A stretch of DNA of 64,000 nt from Mycobacteroides sp. CBMA 271 (lineage in GTDB: Bacteria; Actinomycetota; Actinomycetes; Mycobacteriales; Mycobacteriaceae). Both the position numbers and the translations under genes were made by a program. The notes beneath the pieces were generated by a model. That model made no database searches. It saw only the letters and a list, made by a program, of their open reading frames with translations, and was not told the DNA's origin. Below are positions 8,623 to 17,306 of the stretch, in pieces (position 1 is the first letter of the stretch; every line of letters begins with the position of its first letter). The DNA lies in NCBI RefSeq assembly GCF_009729205.1, contig NZ_VTHB01000001.1, forward strand, positions 806,001-870,000. Direction: 5' to 3'.

Positions 8623-9321
8623 ATGCACTACTTAGCCCTGCTGATCGGCTCCGAGCGGGATCGCACACCCGAAGAGGGCGCCCAGGAAATGGCGGACTAC
8701 CAGAACTTTCACGCCACGGCGGCATCGGCGATCCGCGCCGGTGACGCATTGTTTCCCGCTGCCGAGGCCGTCCGGATCACCGGCGGACCCGATGCTCCCG
8801 TTGTCACCGACGGACCGTTCGCCGAGGGCGCCGAGGTGGCGGGCGGCTATTACGTGCTGGAGGCGGAGAACCTCGATGATGCGCTGGCACTTGCCCGGGA
8901 CATCCCCGAGGCCAAACATGGCGCGGTCGAGGTATGGCCGCTGGCCGGCTGCTCGCAAGAGTTCAACGGGCAGGGCACGCAGAGTTGGCTCGCGCTTCTT
9001 CTGGAGCCACCCGAACGCGCATATCTGCCGGGCAGCCCCGAATGGGAGGCCGTGGCGGCACAACACGGGGTGTTCGGCGAGAAAGCAAGCGGGCACATCA
9101 AGATCGCCGGTCCGCTGCATCCTCCGTCGACGGCCACCACGGTGAGGGTGCGTGACGGAGAGACCCTGCTCACCGACGGCCCCTATGTCGAGGGCGCCGA
9201 GATCGCTAACGGTTTCTACGTGTTGACCACCGACGACCGCGACAAGGCCGTCGAACTCGCGGCGCAGATTCCGGCGTCGGCCGTGCAACTTCGCCAGCTT
9301 GCCGGCGTCTCGGGGCTCTAG
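8623..9321 (+). CDS. YCII-related DGPF-domain protein, tandem duplication
   Basis: A 232-aa protein made of two copies of the YCII/DGPF ferredoxin-like fold. VTDGPFAEGAEVAGGYYVLE (first repeat) and LTDGPYVEGAEIANGFYVL (second) align closely and share the downstream D-A-LA pattern. I chose ATG 8623 because GGAGGT (8611-8616) is then 6 nt away; ATG 8617 would abut it. DGPF proteins are the characteristic partners of ECF42 sigma factors, and the next gene is such a factor. Biochemical function is unknown. Confidence 0.88.
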   Translation: MHYLALLIGSERDRTPEEGAQEMADYQNFHATAASAIRAGDALFPAAEAVRITGGPDAPVVTDGPFAEGAEVAGGYYVLEAENLDDALALARDIPEAKHGAVEVWPLAGCSQEFNGQGTQSWLALLLEPPERAYLPGSPEWEAVAAQHGVFGEKASGHIKIAGPLHPPSTATTVRVRDGETLLTDGPYVEGAEIANGFYVLTTDDRDKAVELAAQIPASAVQLRQLAGVSGL

Positions 9322-9359
9322 GCGCACCTCATGGTCTTCGCGCAAGCGGCTCATCGAGA

Positions 9360-10577
9360 ATGACCGATCTGGACGGCGTCTTTCGGCGGGAATGGGGACC
9401 CACGGTCGCTGCCATCGCGCGGTGGTCGGGGGACCTCACCATCGCCGAGGACGCCGTCCAGGAGGCATGCAGCGACGCGATCCGCACCTGGCCGCGCGAC
9501 GGCGTGCCCGATAACCCGGGCGGCTGGCTGCTGACGGCGGCCCGCAATCGGGCACGCGATCGGCTCCGGCGCGAAACCCTGCGTCCGGGAAAGGAACTGG
9601 CTGCCGTGGTAGACGACATCACCGCCCGGACGGATGTCTCCGATCCTGCTCCCGTCCGCGACGACGAGCTGCGAATGATGTTCACGTGTGCGCACCCGGC
9701 GCTGGAAAGAACGTCGCAGTTGGCGCTGACCCTGCGTCTGGTGTCGGGTCTGACGGTCGCCGAGATTGCCCGCGCACTGCTACACAGCGAGGTCGCGATC
9801 GGACAACGCATTACCCGCGCCAAGGCCAAGATTCGCACGGCCAACATTCCCCTGCGGGTTCCGCCGACCGAGCTGCTGCCCGAACGCACCCCGCATGTAC
9901 TCAGTTGCATCTACTCGGTGTTCACCGAGGGCTACTGGTCGACAGGTGGACCGTCGGCCATCCGGGACGAGCTATGCGACGAGGGCGTGCGCCTGTCCGG
10001 CGAGCTGAGCACGCTCATGCCCTACGAGCGGGAAGCCAATGCCCTGGCTGCGCTTGTGCTGCTTCATGATTCGCGACGTCTCGCCAGAATCGACTCATCC
10101 GGAGCGCTGACACCGCTGGAGGAGCAGGACCGCTCTCGCTGGAATCGCGACCGGATCGCCCGCGGTCTAAATCAGTTGGAGCGAGCTGCCGGTTCGACCG
10201 GTCCGTACCTGCCACAGGCCGTGATCGCCGCCGTGCACGCCACCGCCACGTCCTGGGAAGCGACCGATTGGCGTGCCATCTGCGTCGCCTATGACCGACT
10301 CGCCGCAATGACGGATTCCCCCGTGGTGCTGGTGAACCGGGCGTTGGCCATCGGACTGCGCGACTCCCCTACCGCGGGATTGATCGCATTGGAGAAAGTC
10401 GCTCACGACGTCCGTCTGACGCGATCGAACCTGGTGGCCACCGTCCGCGCCGATCTGCTGCGGCGCGCCGGACGCCATACTGAGGCGCTCTATTGGTACC
10501 AAAAAGCGCTGTCCACCAATGGTTCTGACCCGGGCCGGGCGTTTCTGCGGCGCCGCATCGCGGAGTGTGGCGGCTAG
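9360..10577 (+). CDS. ECF RNA polymerase sigma factor, ECF42-like with C-terminal extension
   Basis: A 405-aa protein. Region sigma-2 is at about residues 10-75 (DAVQEACSDAIRTWP, then GGWLLTAARNRARDRLRR). Sigma-4 is around 115-160 (LVSGLTVAEIARALLHSEVA). A helical, TPR-like C-terminal domain of over 200 residues follows. This architecture and the DGPF partner 38 nt upstream define the ECF42 group, which lacks a cognate anti-sigma; the C-terminal extension is thought to control activity. No anti-sigma gene is seen here either. Confidence 0.88.
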   Translation: MTDLDGVFRREWGPTVAAIARWSGDLTIAEDAVQEACSDAIRTWPRDGVPDNPGGWLLTAARNRARDRLRRETLRPGKELAAVVDDITARTDVSDPAPVRDDELRMMFTCAHPALERTSQLALTLRLVSGLTVAEIARALLHSEVAIGQRITRAKAKIRTANIPLRVPPTELLPERTPHVLSCIYSVFTEGYWSTGGPSAIRDELCDEGVRLSGELSTLMPYEREANALAALVLLHDSRRLARIDSSGALTPLEEQDRSRWNRDRIARGLNQLERAAGSTGPYLPQAVIAAVHATATSWEATDWRAICVAYDRLAAMTDSPVVLVNRALAIGLRDSPTAGLIALEKVAHDVRLTRSNLVATVRADLLRRAGRHTEALYWYQKALSTNGSDPGRAFLRRRIAECGG

Positions 10578-10586
10578 CGACGCCGA

Positions 10587-11093
10587 TCACCCTTGCCGTT
10601 GATCGTCAATCCACGTCTGTGTCGGCGATGCCCAGAAGTCATGGTTGTAGCTGTTCCTGCAGTACAGGCTGTTGTCGGCCATGGTGGCGCACTGAACCCC
10701 CCGATACTGGACGTAGGACTTTGGCGGCAACAGCCTCTGGGCCCGACCGGTGACGAACGCCGGCTGGTTGGTGCTGTCGAGATGAATGGCGTCATCGAAG
10801 TTCGCCTCGTATCCCTGCTTGAACCATCCGATCTGATTAGTGCCCGCAGGCGTGCCAGCGAGGTTGCCGCTGCACCCGAAGTCACCCCACTCCCAGATTC
10901 CGCAGTTCAGCCCGAAGGGCGTAGAGAACCACACACCGTCGACCTCGGCGTCCCGGAATCCCTGGTGGTCAAGTTTCTGAAATTTGTTCATCTCGATGTT
11001 GGGGAACGGGACGGGATACGCGGACGCCGGAATGGCGTTGCCCAGCACAAGTCCCACCACGGCAATGACGAGCAGAGTCAAACGTCCGAACAA
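10587..11093 (-). CDS. small secreted Cys-containing protein, unknown function
   Basis: A 168-aa protein read from TTG 11093, which has GGGAGG 7 nt upstream. The N terminus is a signal peptide (FGRLTLLVIAVVGLVLGNA, then IPASA) with cleavage near residue 25. The mature part has four Cys in two pairs (LNCGIWEWGDFGCSG and VQCATMADNSLYCRN), suggesting two disulfides. It is clearly related to the secreted protein at 31199-31690, sharing GCSG, LPP-S-YR and the Cys spacing. The longer frame (to 11198) lacks a credible start. Function unknown. Confidence 0.75.
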   Translation of the reverse strand: MFGRLTLLVIAVVGLVLGNAIPASAYPVPFPNIEMNKFQKLDHQGFRDAEVDGVWFSTPFGLNCGIWEWGDFGCSGNLAGTPAGTNQIGWFKQGYEANFDDAIHLDSTNQPAFVTGRAQRLLPPKSYVQYRGVQCATMADNSLYCRNSYNHDFWASPTQTWIDDQRQG

Positions 11094-11397
11094 AGTCCAT
11101 ACCTCCCGACGACAACCACTCTCGCAGTGTAGGTATCCGAGATCGTTACCACGCGCGTTCGCACAATATCCACGCAAGAAATGCGCCGCTCCTGGCATGC
11201 CGCATCACATTGCTGCACCACCGCCTCGGCATCCCCGGAAACGCCGGCCGGCACCACCACAGCCAGCGGCCCGCTGATGCGCACCGATACCCGCAGTCAG
11301 GTGCCCACGGCAACACGGTAGGACGGGGCGGTCTTGGTGGCTACGGTCTCGAGTACCTAGTCGCATGGGGGATGCAGACGGCCAGCAGGAAACGGCA

Positions 11398-11432
11398 CAA
11401 GCCCCCATTTCCGGCTAGAAATGGGGGCTTTG
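11398..11432 (-). terminator. intrinsic terminator of the secE-nusG-rplK-rplA unit
   Basis: AAGCCCCCATTTC and GAAATGGGGGCTT pair into a 13-bp stem with a 6-nt loop, just after the rplA stop on the minus strand. The bases from 11094 to 11397, between this hairpin and the secreted-protein gene, hold no gene I can support. Confidence 0.8.
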
Positions 11433-11454
11433 TGCGAATGCTCGTGCGCGGAGG

Positions 11455-12162
11455 TCAGGCTTCCAGGAAGTTCCGGGTCACGCCCGGGTCGACCTGGATG
11501 CCGGGGCCCGTCGTGGTGGTGACGACGATCTTCTTGACATAGCGGCCCTTCGCCGAGGAAGGCTTGGCGCGCAGGACCTCATCGAGGACGGCACCGTAGT
11601 TCTCCGTCAGCTTGTCGGCGTCGAACGAGGCCTTGCCGATGATCAGGTGAAGGTTGGAGTGCTTGTCGACGCGGAAGTTGATCTTGCCGCCCTTGATATC
11701 GGCGACAGCCTTGGCCACATCGGGAGTCACGGTGCCGGTCTTGGGGTTTGGCATCAGGCCACGCGGGCCCAGGACGCGGGCGATACGACCCACCTTGGCC
11801 ATCTGATCCGGGGTGGCGATAGCGGCGTCGAAATCCAGCCAACCACCCTGGATCTTCTCGATCAGGTCGTCACTGCCGACCACATCGGCGCCGGCGGCAG
11901 CAGCCGCCTCGGCCTTGTCACCCACCGCGAAGACGATGACGCGAGCGGTCTTACCGGTACCGTGCGGAAGGTTCACGGTGCCGCGGACCATCTGGTCAGC
12001 CTTGCGGGGGTCAACGCCGAGGCGCATCGCGACCTCGACGGTGGCGTCGTACTTCTTGGACGAGGTCTCCTTGGCCAGCTTGGCGGCTTCAAGAGGGGTG
12101 TACAGCTTGTCGCGTTCCACCTTTTCGGCGGCTTCGCGATAAGCCTTGCTGTTCTTGCTCAT
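11455..12162 (-). CDS. rplA: 50S ribosomal protein L1
   Basis: A 235-aa L1 protein, the usual mycobacterial length. It carries the conserved block around [18 protein letters not shown] and the N-terminal [12 protein letters not shown]1 binds 23S rRNA at the L1 stalk and controls E-site tRNA release; in many bacteria it also represses its own operon. It follows rplK with a 106-nt gap and is closed by the hairpin at 11398-11432. Confidence 0.98.
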   Translation of the reverse strand: MSKNSKAYREAAEKVERDKLYTPLEAAKLAKETSSKKYDATVEVAMRLGVDPRKADQMVRGTVNLPHGTGKTARVIVFAVGDKAEAAAAAGADVVGSDDLIEKIQGGWLDFDAAIATPDQMAKVGRIARVLGPRGLMPNPKTGTVTPDVAKAVADIKGGKINFRVDKHSNLHLIIGKASFDADKLTENYGAVLDEVLRAKPSSAKGRYVKKIVVTTTTGPGIQVDPGVTRNFLEA

Positions 12163-12268
12163 GGGAATCCAATCAATTCGTTGGGTTGTGGTTCGCGGGC
12201 CGAAGCGGGCCCTACCACTGGATTAGCGGACTGCACGACTTCTGCTGTCGCAGTCGATCCGCCTGCAG

Positions 12269-12700
12269 TTACTCGACGGTGATGCCCATCGAGCGCGCGG
12301 TGCCGGCAATGATCTTGGCGGCGGCGTCGATGTCGTTGGCGTTCAGGTCTTCCTTCTTGGTCTCAGCGATCTCACGCACCTGATCCCAGCTCACCTTGGC
12401 GACCTTGGTCTTGTGCGGCTCGCCGGAACCCTTGGGCACACCGGCGGCCTTCAACAGCAGCCTGGCAGCGGGAGGGGTCTTGAGGGCGAACGTGAAGCTG
12501 CGGTCCTCGTAGACACTGATCTCCACGGGGATGACGTTGCCGCGCTGCGAGTCGGTCGCAGCGTTGTACGCCTTGCAGAACTCCATGATGTTGACGCCGT
12601 GCTGACCGAGCGCGGGACCGACCGGCGGCGCAGGGTTGGCTTCGCCGGCCTTGATCTGAAGCTTGATCAGCCCGACGACCTTTTTCTTCTTCGGGGCCAT
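12269..12700 (-). CDS. rplK: 50S ribosomal protein L11
   Basis: A 143-aa L11 protein with the typical start [19 protein letters not shown] and the [17 protein letters not shown] segment that binds the GTPase-associated centre of 23S rRNA. It lies in the invariant order secE-nusG-rplK-rplA. The gap to nusG is 78 nt. Confidence 0.98.
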   Translation of the reverse strand: MAPKKKKVVGLIKLQIKAGEANPAPPVGPALGQHGVNIMEFCKAYNAATDSQRGNVIPVEISVYEDRSFTFALKTPPAARLLLKAAGVPKGSGEPHKTKVAKVSWDQVREIAETKKEDLNANDIDAAAKIIAGTARSMGITVE

Positions 12701-12778
12701 TGGGGTTTTCCTTACTTTCCTTCCGCTCCGGGCGGGGCCGCCCGGAGTTCCCGGACCGTCATGCAGTCCGAAGTCCTG

Positions 12779-13570
12779 TTAGAGCTTTTCCACCTGGGTG
12801 AAGTTGAGCTCGACCGGGGTCTCGCGACCGAAGATCGACACCAGCACCTTGAGTCGCTGCTGTTCGGCGTTGACCTCGTTGATACTCGCGGGCAGCGTCG
12901 CGAACGGGCCATCGGTGACCGTGACCGACTCGCCGACCTCGAAGTCGACCTCGATGACCGGTCGCTCCAGTCCACCCGCCTCGGCCGCAGCGGCCGACGC
13001 TTCAGAGCCCTTAACGGCCTTCTTGGCCGGAGTCTGCGGGAGCAGGAACTTCACCACGTCGTCAAGCGACAGCGGCGACGGGCGCGAAGTCGCGCCGACA
13101 AATCCAGTGACGCCGGGGGTGTTGCGGACCGCACCCCAGGACTCGTCGTTGAGCTCCATTCGGACCAGGATGTAGCCGGGGAGCACCTTGCGGTTGACCT
13201 GCTTGCGCTGGCCGTTCTTGATCTCGGTGACCTCCTCGGTGGGCACCTCGATCTGGAAGATGTAGTCGCCGACGTCCAGGTTCTGCACACGGGTCTGCAG
13301 GTTGGCCTTGACCTTGTTCTCGTATCCGGCGTACGAGTGAATGACGTACCACTCGCCCGGTTCACGGCGTAGCTGAGCCTTCAACGTGACGGCAGGGTCG
13401 GCATCCTCGTCGTCTTCCGGGGATGGCACCGTCGCCTCGGTACCCGACTCTTCCGCGGAGGGCTCGGGGGCAGCATCAGGCGTGGTGCTCTCGTCGACCA
13501 CGTCAACCGATACGGCGGTGTCCGCGGTGTCTTCTGGCTCGCTCGCAGCGTCGCCGTCGAAGGTCGTCAC
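12779..13570 (-). CDS. nusG: transcription termination/antitermination factor NusG
   Basis: A 263-aa NusG. The N-terminal 80-90 residues are an acidic, Ser/Thr/Pro-rich extension common in actinobacteria. The NGN domain follows ([19 protein letters not shown], then [10 protein letters not shown] and [10 protein letters not shown]) and a C-terminal KOW domain ends the protein ([19 protein letters not shown]). It acts on RNA polymerase pausing and couples it to ribosomes. It is 24 nt downstream of secE. Confidence 0.97.
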   Translation of the reverse strand: MTTFDGDAASEPEDTADTAVSVDVVDESTTPDAAPEPSAEESGTEATVPSPEDDEDADPAVTLKAQLRREPGEWYVIHSYAGYENKVKANLQTRVQNLDVGDYIFQIEVPTEEVTEIKNGQRKQVNRKVLPGYILVRMELNDESWGAVRNTPGVTGFVGATSRPSPLSLDDVVKFLLPQTPAKKAVKGSEASAAAAEAGGLERPVIEVDFEVGESVTVTDGPFATLPASINEVNAEQQRLKVLVSIFGRETPVELNFTQVEKL

Positions 13571-13594
13571 CGTTCGTCCTCTCGTCTTGCTTCT

Positions 13595-14002
13595 CTACCC
13601 GAACACCAGCATGACCAACCGGGCCAGGCCCAGGTCGATCACACCGATCAGGGTGACCATGAATACCAGGAAGACCAGCACCACCGTGGTGTAGCTGATC
13701 ATCTGCTTACGGTTCGGCCAGATGACCTTGCGCAGCTCCGCCACCACCTGCTTGAGGAACACCCAAAGCTGGACGAGCGGGTTACGCGACGGGCCCGTCT
13801 TGTCTTTTTTCGTGGCCGGCTTCTTGGCTTTCTTCTTCACCTCGCCGGTCTCGGAGGCCGCCGATTCGCTGAGCTCAGTGGCGACAGTGCTGCCGTCGGA
13901 GGCGTCAGCACGGCGGGTCCGCTTGCCCGTCGGGCGAAGCGGTTTGGTCGAGGCGACGGCCCGGTCGGTGTCGATTCCGGACTCGTCTAGCTCGTCGCTC
14001 AT
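13595..14002 (-). CDS. secE: preprotein translocase subunit SecE
   Basis: A 135-aa protein with a hydrophilic N-terminal extension and one C-terminal membrane segment (TTVVLVFLVFMVTLIGVIDL) after the amphipathic helix FLKQVVAELRKVIWPNRKQM, the SecE hallmark. It stabilises SecY in the Sec channel. It lies between tRNA-Trp and nusG. Confidence 0.97.
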   Translation of the reverse strand: MSDELDESGIDTDRAVASTKPLRPTGKRTRRADASDGSTVATELSESAASETGEVKKKAKKPATKKDKTGPSRNPLVQLWVFLKQVVAELRKVIWPNRKQMISYTTVVLVFLVFMVTLIGVIDLGLARLVMLVFG

Positions 14003-14060
14003 TCCCTTCCGTACCTCTCTTACCCTTCGGCGAGTGTCTCTTCGTTCATGCTCTGTGTTG

Positions 14061-14133
<73 letters not shown>

Positions 14134-14307
14134 AAGCGGCTGGCATGCCAACCCGGTGGCCGGGGCCTTACACAACACACGCGCCTCCCGAGTACCCGAC
14201 AGGCGCGTTGTGGTGGGAAAACCCCGAATCTTGAGTGTACCCCGAGGCCATCCCCAGACTGAAATTGCCAACCCGAAAGCCACCTCCCGGCGAAGCCGGT
14301 ATCAAAC

Positions 14308-14778
14308 TCAGATGAGCTTGATATCGGCCATCCGGTCCGAGTCGCGACCCATCAGAGTGGTGAACGCCTCCATGACGAGTTCGCCGGCCTGGTTGCGGAC
14401 GATGTTGCGGGTGGTAACGATGTCCACGCCGAAGGCCTCCTTGTGGGAGGACACCTGGAAATCGCAGGACAGCTCGTCGCCCTCGGTGATGGGCTTGTGG
14501 TACACGAACTTCTGTTCGGAATGCACGATCTGCATGGTGTCCATCCCGACGTCATAGGTGCGGAAGAATTCCTTCTGCACCAGCAGCGCCATCACCGCCG
14601 GAAAGGCCAAGGGCGCGATGAGACCCTGATGTCCGAGTTCGGCCGCCGCCTTTGGCTCGAGACTCGCTGGGTCTACCGCTTTGACCGACTGCGCAAACTC
14701 GCGGATCTTCTCCCGGCCCACCACGTAGGTCCTGGAGTACTTGTGCGTCATTCCGACGATATCGAGTTCCAGTGCCAT
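14308..14778 (-). CDS. hadC: (3R)-hydroxyacyl-ACP dehydratase subunit HadC
   Basis: A 156-aa single hot-dog protein of the FAS-II system that elongates meromycolate chains. HadC pairs with HadB and, like HadA, is the substrate-binding, non-catalytic partner; it lacks the hydratase-2 Asp/His motif. It starts MALELDIVGMTHKYSRTYVV and is 2 nt downstream of hadB, the last gene of hadABC. Confidence 0.95.
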   Translation of the reverse strand: MALELDIVGMTHKYSRTYVVGREKIREFAQSVKAVDPASLEPKAAAELGHQGLIAPLAFPAVMALLVQKEFFRTYDVGMDTMQIVHSEQKFVYHKPITEGDELSCDFQVSSHKEAFGVDIVTTRNIVRNQAGELVMEAFTTLMGRDSDRMADIKLI

Positions 14779-14780
14779 GA

Positions 14781-15212
14781 TTACGCCAGCGTCGCCGTCG
14801 CGACAGCGCGTCCGAAGATCTTCTTGCCGTTGGTGGTTGCGGTCAGCGCGATGGTCACAGCCTTCGTGTCCGCGTCGACGGACTTCACGCGGCCGTTAAA
14901 GACGATCTCCGCGCCGACACCATCGTTGGGGACGGTGACGAAGCTGGTGAACCGCACGTTGTACTCGGTCACTGCCGCCGGGTCGCCGATCCATTCGGTG
15001 ACGTAGCCCCCACCAAGACCCATGGTGAGCATGCCGTGCGCGATCGCGCCGTCCTCCAGGCCAACCAGCTTGGCGGTCTCGTCATCCCAGTGGATGGGGT
15101 TGAGGTCACCGGAGACGCCCGCATAGTTGACAAGGTCCTGACGAGTCAGGGGAATCATCTTCTCCGGCAGCAAGTCGCCCACATTGACCGAACTAAATTC
15201 ACGCAGCGCCAT
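14781..15212 (-). CDS. hadB: (3R)-hydroxyacyl-ACP dehydratase catalytic subunit HadB
   Basis: A 143-aa MaoC-like hot-dog protein carrying the hydratase-2 motif (SGDLNPIHWDDETAK...GAIAHGMLTMG) with the catalytic Asp and His. It dehydrates (3R)-hydroxyacyl-ACP in FAS-II as HadAB or HadBC heterodimers. HadAB is the target of thiacetazone and isoxyl. The start overlaps the hadA stop (TGATG), indicating translational coupling. Confidence 0.96.
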   Translation of the reverse strand: MALREFSSVNVGDLLPEKMIPLTRQDLVNYAGVSGDLNPIHWDDETAKLVGLEDGAIAHGMLTMGLGGGYVTEWIGDPAAVTEYNVRFTSFVTVPNDGVGAEIVFNGRVKSVDADTKAVTIALTATTNGKKIFGRAVATATLA

Positions 15213-15682
15213 CAGTTGAACCCGCCTTCTTCTCCGTCTTCGTCGGCGCGCCCGGCAAGAGTCGTGAACAGCTCCTGCACCAGCTCACCCTGGTCATTGG
15301 TGATGAGGCTCTTAGTCACGATGATGTCTGCGCCAAACGAGCGTCGGATCGATTCCACGTAGACATCGCAGTACAACGTGTCGCCGGCCTTGATCGGGCG
15401 CAGCATCTTGAACCCCTGGTCAACCTGGACGATCTTCTCGTCCTTGATGACGACGTTTGTGGCCTCGAAGAATGCCGCCTGGGCGGTGTATCCGAAGACG
15501 CAGAGGAAGGTGGGCGACGCCACCAACGCATCGTGGCCCAGTGACGCGGCACCGGCCTCGGTGTGGTGGGCCGGGTGCTCGCTCTTCACCGCCTCGGCAT
15601 GTTCGCGAATCTTCTCCCGCTCAACCACGTACGAGTCCGGGTATCGGTGATGCATCCCGACGAGATCTTGCGATAAAGCCAC
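15212..15682 (-). CDS. hadA: (3R)-hydroxyacyl-ACP dehydratase subunit HadA
   Basis: A 156-aa hot-dog protein starting MALSQDLVGMHHRYPDSYVV, similar to HadC in length and sequence and lacking the catalytic motif held by HadB. It supplies the acyl-chain channel in the HadAB dimer and contains the conserved Cys region implicated in thiacetazone/isoxyl action (VCNxx-like segment LCVFGYTAQ). It is the first gene of hadABC, 87 nt downstream of rpmG. Confidence 0.95.
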   Translation of the reverse strand: MALSQDLVGMHHRYPDSYVVEREKIREHAEAVKSEHPAHHTEAGAASLGHDALVASPTFLCVFGYTAQAAFFEATNVVIKDEKIVQVDQGFKMLRPIKAGDTLYCDVYVESIRRSFGADIIVTKSLITNDQGELVQELFTTLAGRADEDGEEGGFN

Positions 15683-15769
15683 GAGCCGGAACCTACCTAC
15701 TGATGTTGATCGATACCAAGTAAGGCATGCCTTCTCACGTCGCCTTGCGGCAACCCGAGTGCCTACTGA

Positions 15770-15937
15770 CTAGCGGGATTCCTTGTGCGGCTGATGAGAC
15801 TTGCAGTTGGGGCAGAACTTCTTCAGTTCCAGCCGGTCCGGGTCGTTGCGCCGGTTCTTCTTGGTGATGTAGTTACGGTGCTTGCACGTCTCGCAGGCCA
15901 AGGTGATCTTGGGCCGGACGTCTGTACTGGAGGCCAC
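15770..15937 (-). CDS. rpmG: 50S ribosomal protein L33
   Basis: A 55-aa L33 protein read from GTG 15937: [19 protein letters not shown], then [34 protein letters not shown]. It keeps both CxxC pairs, so it is the zinc-binding (C+) form, the type normally paired with hadABC in mycobacteria. Zinc-free paralogues replace it under zinc starvation in some species. Confidence 0.95.
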   Translation of the reverse strand: MASSTDVRPKITLACETCKHRNYITKKNRRNDPDRLELKKFCPNCKSHQPHKESR

Positions 15938-15983
15938 TGCAGTTGCCCTCTTTCGGTTCGTTGTCGCTATGGTTCACGGGTGG

Positions 15984-16057
15984 TAGCGGTGGGGAGGCTC
16001 GATCTCCCGACCTCACGATTATGAGTCGTGCGCTCTAACCAGCTGAGCTACACCGCC
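15984..16057 (-). tRNA. tRNA-Met (CAT anticodon)
   Basis: A 74-nt cloverleaf on the minus strand with acceptor GGCGGTG/CACCGCT (a G-T pair at position 1), discriminator A and an encoded CCA at 15981-15983. The anticodon loop CTCATAA is CAT. The G-T first pair and lack of three G-C pairs at the base of the anticodon stem favour an elongator rather than an initiator tRNA. Confidence 0.93.
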
Positions 16058-16117
16058 TTGACGGCATCTCCGGCCGAGCTCAGCAGCTCAGCCGCCCTAC
16101 TCGCCCGGTGCCCACCG

Positions 16118-16190
16118 AGCCCCCTAACGGAATCGAACCGTTGACCTTTTCCTTACCATGGAAACGCTCTACCGACTGAGCTAAGGGGGC
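16118..16190 (-). tRNA. tRNA-Thr (GGT anticodon)
   Basis: A 73-nt cloverleaf on the minus strand. The acceptor is GCCCCCT/AGGGGGC, the anticodon loop ATGGTAA gives GGT, and the T-loop is GTTCGATTC. It forms the 5' end of the tRNA-Thr/tRNA-Met/rpmG/had unit. It marks one edge of the accessory block that runs to tRNA-Tyr. From 16191 to 16522 I see no gene. Confidence 0.95.
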
Positions 16191-16522
16191 ATAAAGCCCT
16201 CACGAGGGTACCCGTTGCCGTCGGCGGAACCAAAACGGCCAGTCACCTGCCGAGCGGAGCCAAGTCTGCGGTGTTCAGCGCCATGCCGAGGACGTCATAG
16301 AAGCCCTCACTGGTTTGGCGGCTGGCACCGCTGCGGGCGGGGCACCGCGATCTGGGTATCCGTGCCATCGATCCGGTGGGAGAAAAGTTGGATCACCTGG
16401 AGCGTCAGGTTGGGGTACCTCGCTACGCACGTCATCGAGACCGTGTCGGATCAGGATTGTTTAGTGCATCGCCTCTGCATAACGAAACGAACCACACGTG
16501 CCTCGTGCCGGGAGGAGTCGAA

Positions 16523-16957
16523 ATGATCACGCGAACAAACACCCATAGCGACACTCTGGACGTCGACCTGCTCATTCTGGTCGAGCCCGGCACTGGTCGC
16601 GACCTTCGCGAACATCCAGGTGAAAATAACTCAGCCGCACCGATTTTCGAGGCAGTTCGAGTTGCCGGATGCACTGTCGCACCCCTGCACCTCAACGCGG
16701 CGGGCGTACCGCCCCAGCTTCGATCCATTTTCGTCGTCACCGCGCCCGCCGGCCCCGAACTCGACGCACTCGCCGAGCGGCTACGGACGCTGCCGGGAGT
16801 CACCACTACCTACCTGGAATCCATCGACATCCACCCGCAGTCAGTCGGCGTCGGCTCATCTCCGGTGAGACCCGGCGCCTACACGGGCGGTATCGAACCG
16901 GCCTCACGGCCCCTCGGTGCCTGCCCCACCCCGGTATCGGCCAGGCTAGCCAGCTGA
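16523..16957 (+). CDS. small hypothetical protein with a possible ferredoxin-like segment
   Basis: A 144-aa protein read from ATG 16523, with GGGAGGAG (16510-16517) at good spacing; the frame is open further upstream but without such a site. No signal peptide or membrane segment is seen. The stretch RSIFVVTAPAGPELDALAERLRTLPGVTTTYLES (about residues 70-103) has the beta-alpha-beta spacing of I9/S8-propeptide or ACT-like folds. The C terminus is Gly/Pro/Ser-rich and looks disordered. A perfect hairpin follows 9 nt after the stop. Function unknown; a role as a protease propeptide or partner is only a guess. Confidence 0.6.
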   Translation: MITRTNTHSDTLDVDLLILVEPGTGRDLREHPGENNSAAPIFEAVRVAGCTVAPLHLNAAGVPPQLRSIFVVTAPAGPELDALAERLRTLPGVTTTYLESIDIHPQSVGVGSSPVRPGAYTGGIEPASRPLGACPTPVSARLAS

Positions 16958-16965
16958 TACCGACG

Positions 16966-17001
16966 AAGAAGGGGCCGTGCGGCGCCGCACGGCCCCTTCT
17001 T
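16966..17001 (+). terminator. 36-bp perfect palindrome, strong terminator
   Basis: AAGAAGGGGCCGTGCGGC is followed immediately by its exact reverse complement, giving an 18-bp arm on each side and, as RNA, a very stable hairpin closing on GGCGCC. The right arm ends CTTCTTG. It lies 9 nt after the stop of the 144-aa gene and can act in both directions. Between 17002 and 17230 nothing else is recognised. Confidence 0.7.
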
Positions 17002-17230
17002 GCCTGTGTACTGCTACTGGGTACCCGCGTCCGGAGGGGCGATATGCATTCGCCCCTCCGGCTCGACAACAATGACGCCTGAAATACTAACCAGCGCAGC
17101 AGTATTCACGCCGCTACCGGATACCAGCGATCATCGATGAAGATTCCGCGGTATCGAACGAGTGGTCAACTATCTGTATTCGGCAGCGGCAGGCCGGATT
17201 GCAGGTCGCTTCCGTCGCCCCTGCGAACGA

Positions 17231-17248
17231 AGTAGTCCGCTACTCGTG
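17231..17248 (+). promoter_or_regulatory. dyad operator copy 1 (AGTA-N6-TACT)
   Basis: AGTAGTCCGCTACTCGTG, 58 nt upstream of the holin-like start. It matches the 18-bp motif at 23467-23484 at 14 positions, and keeps the AGTA...TACT dyad. It is the most divergent of the four copies. Confidence 0.45.
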
Positions 17249-17306
17249 TGGCATCTGTCCACCGCGTCTACGGTTCGAGAAGAACCGCCACCCAGAGGAG
17301 CCGATC

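Noticed and set aside
9329..9910. Long leftward frame (193 aa) across the sigma-factor gene
   Set aside because: High-GC shadow of the sigma-factor coding strand; conserved sigma-2 and sigma-4 motifs belong to the plus strand.
11078..11284. Leftward 68-aa open frame upstream of and overlapping the secreted-protein gene
   Set aside because: Some codon bias looks protein-like, but there is no ribosome site and no recognisable domain, and it overlaps the better-supported TTG start at 11093.
16215..16526. Open frame of 103 aa in the gap after tRNA-Thr
   Set aside because: Composition and lack of start signal point to chance; the real gene begins at 16523 in another frame with a strong ribosome site.
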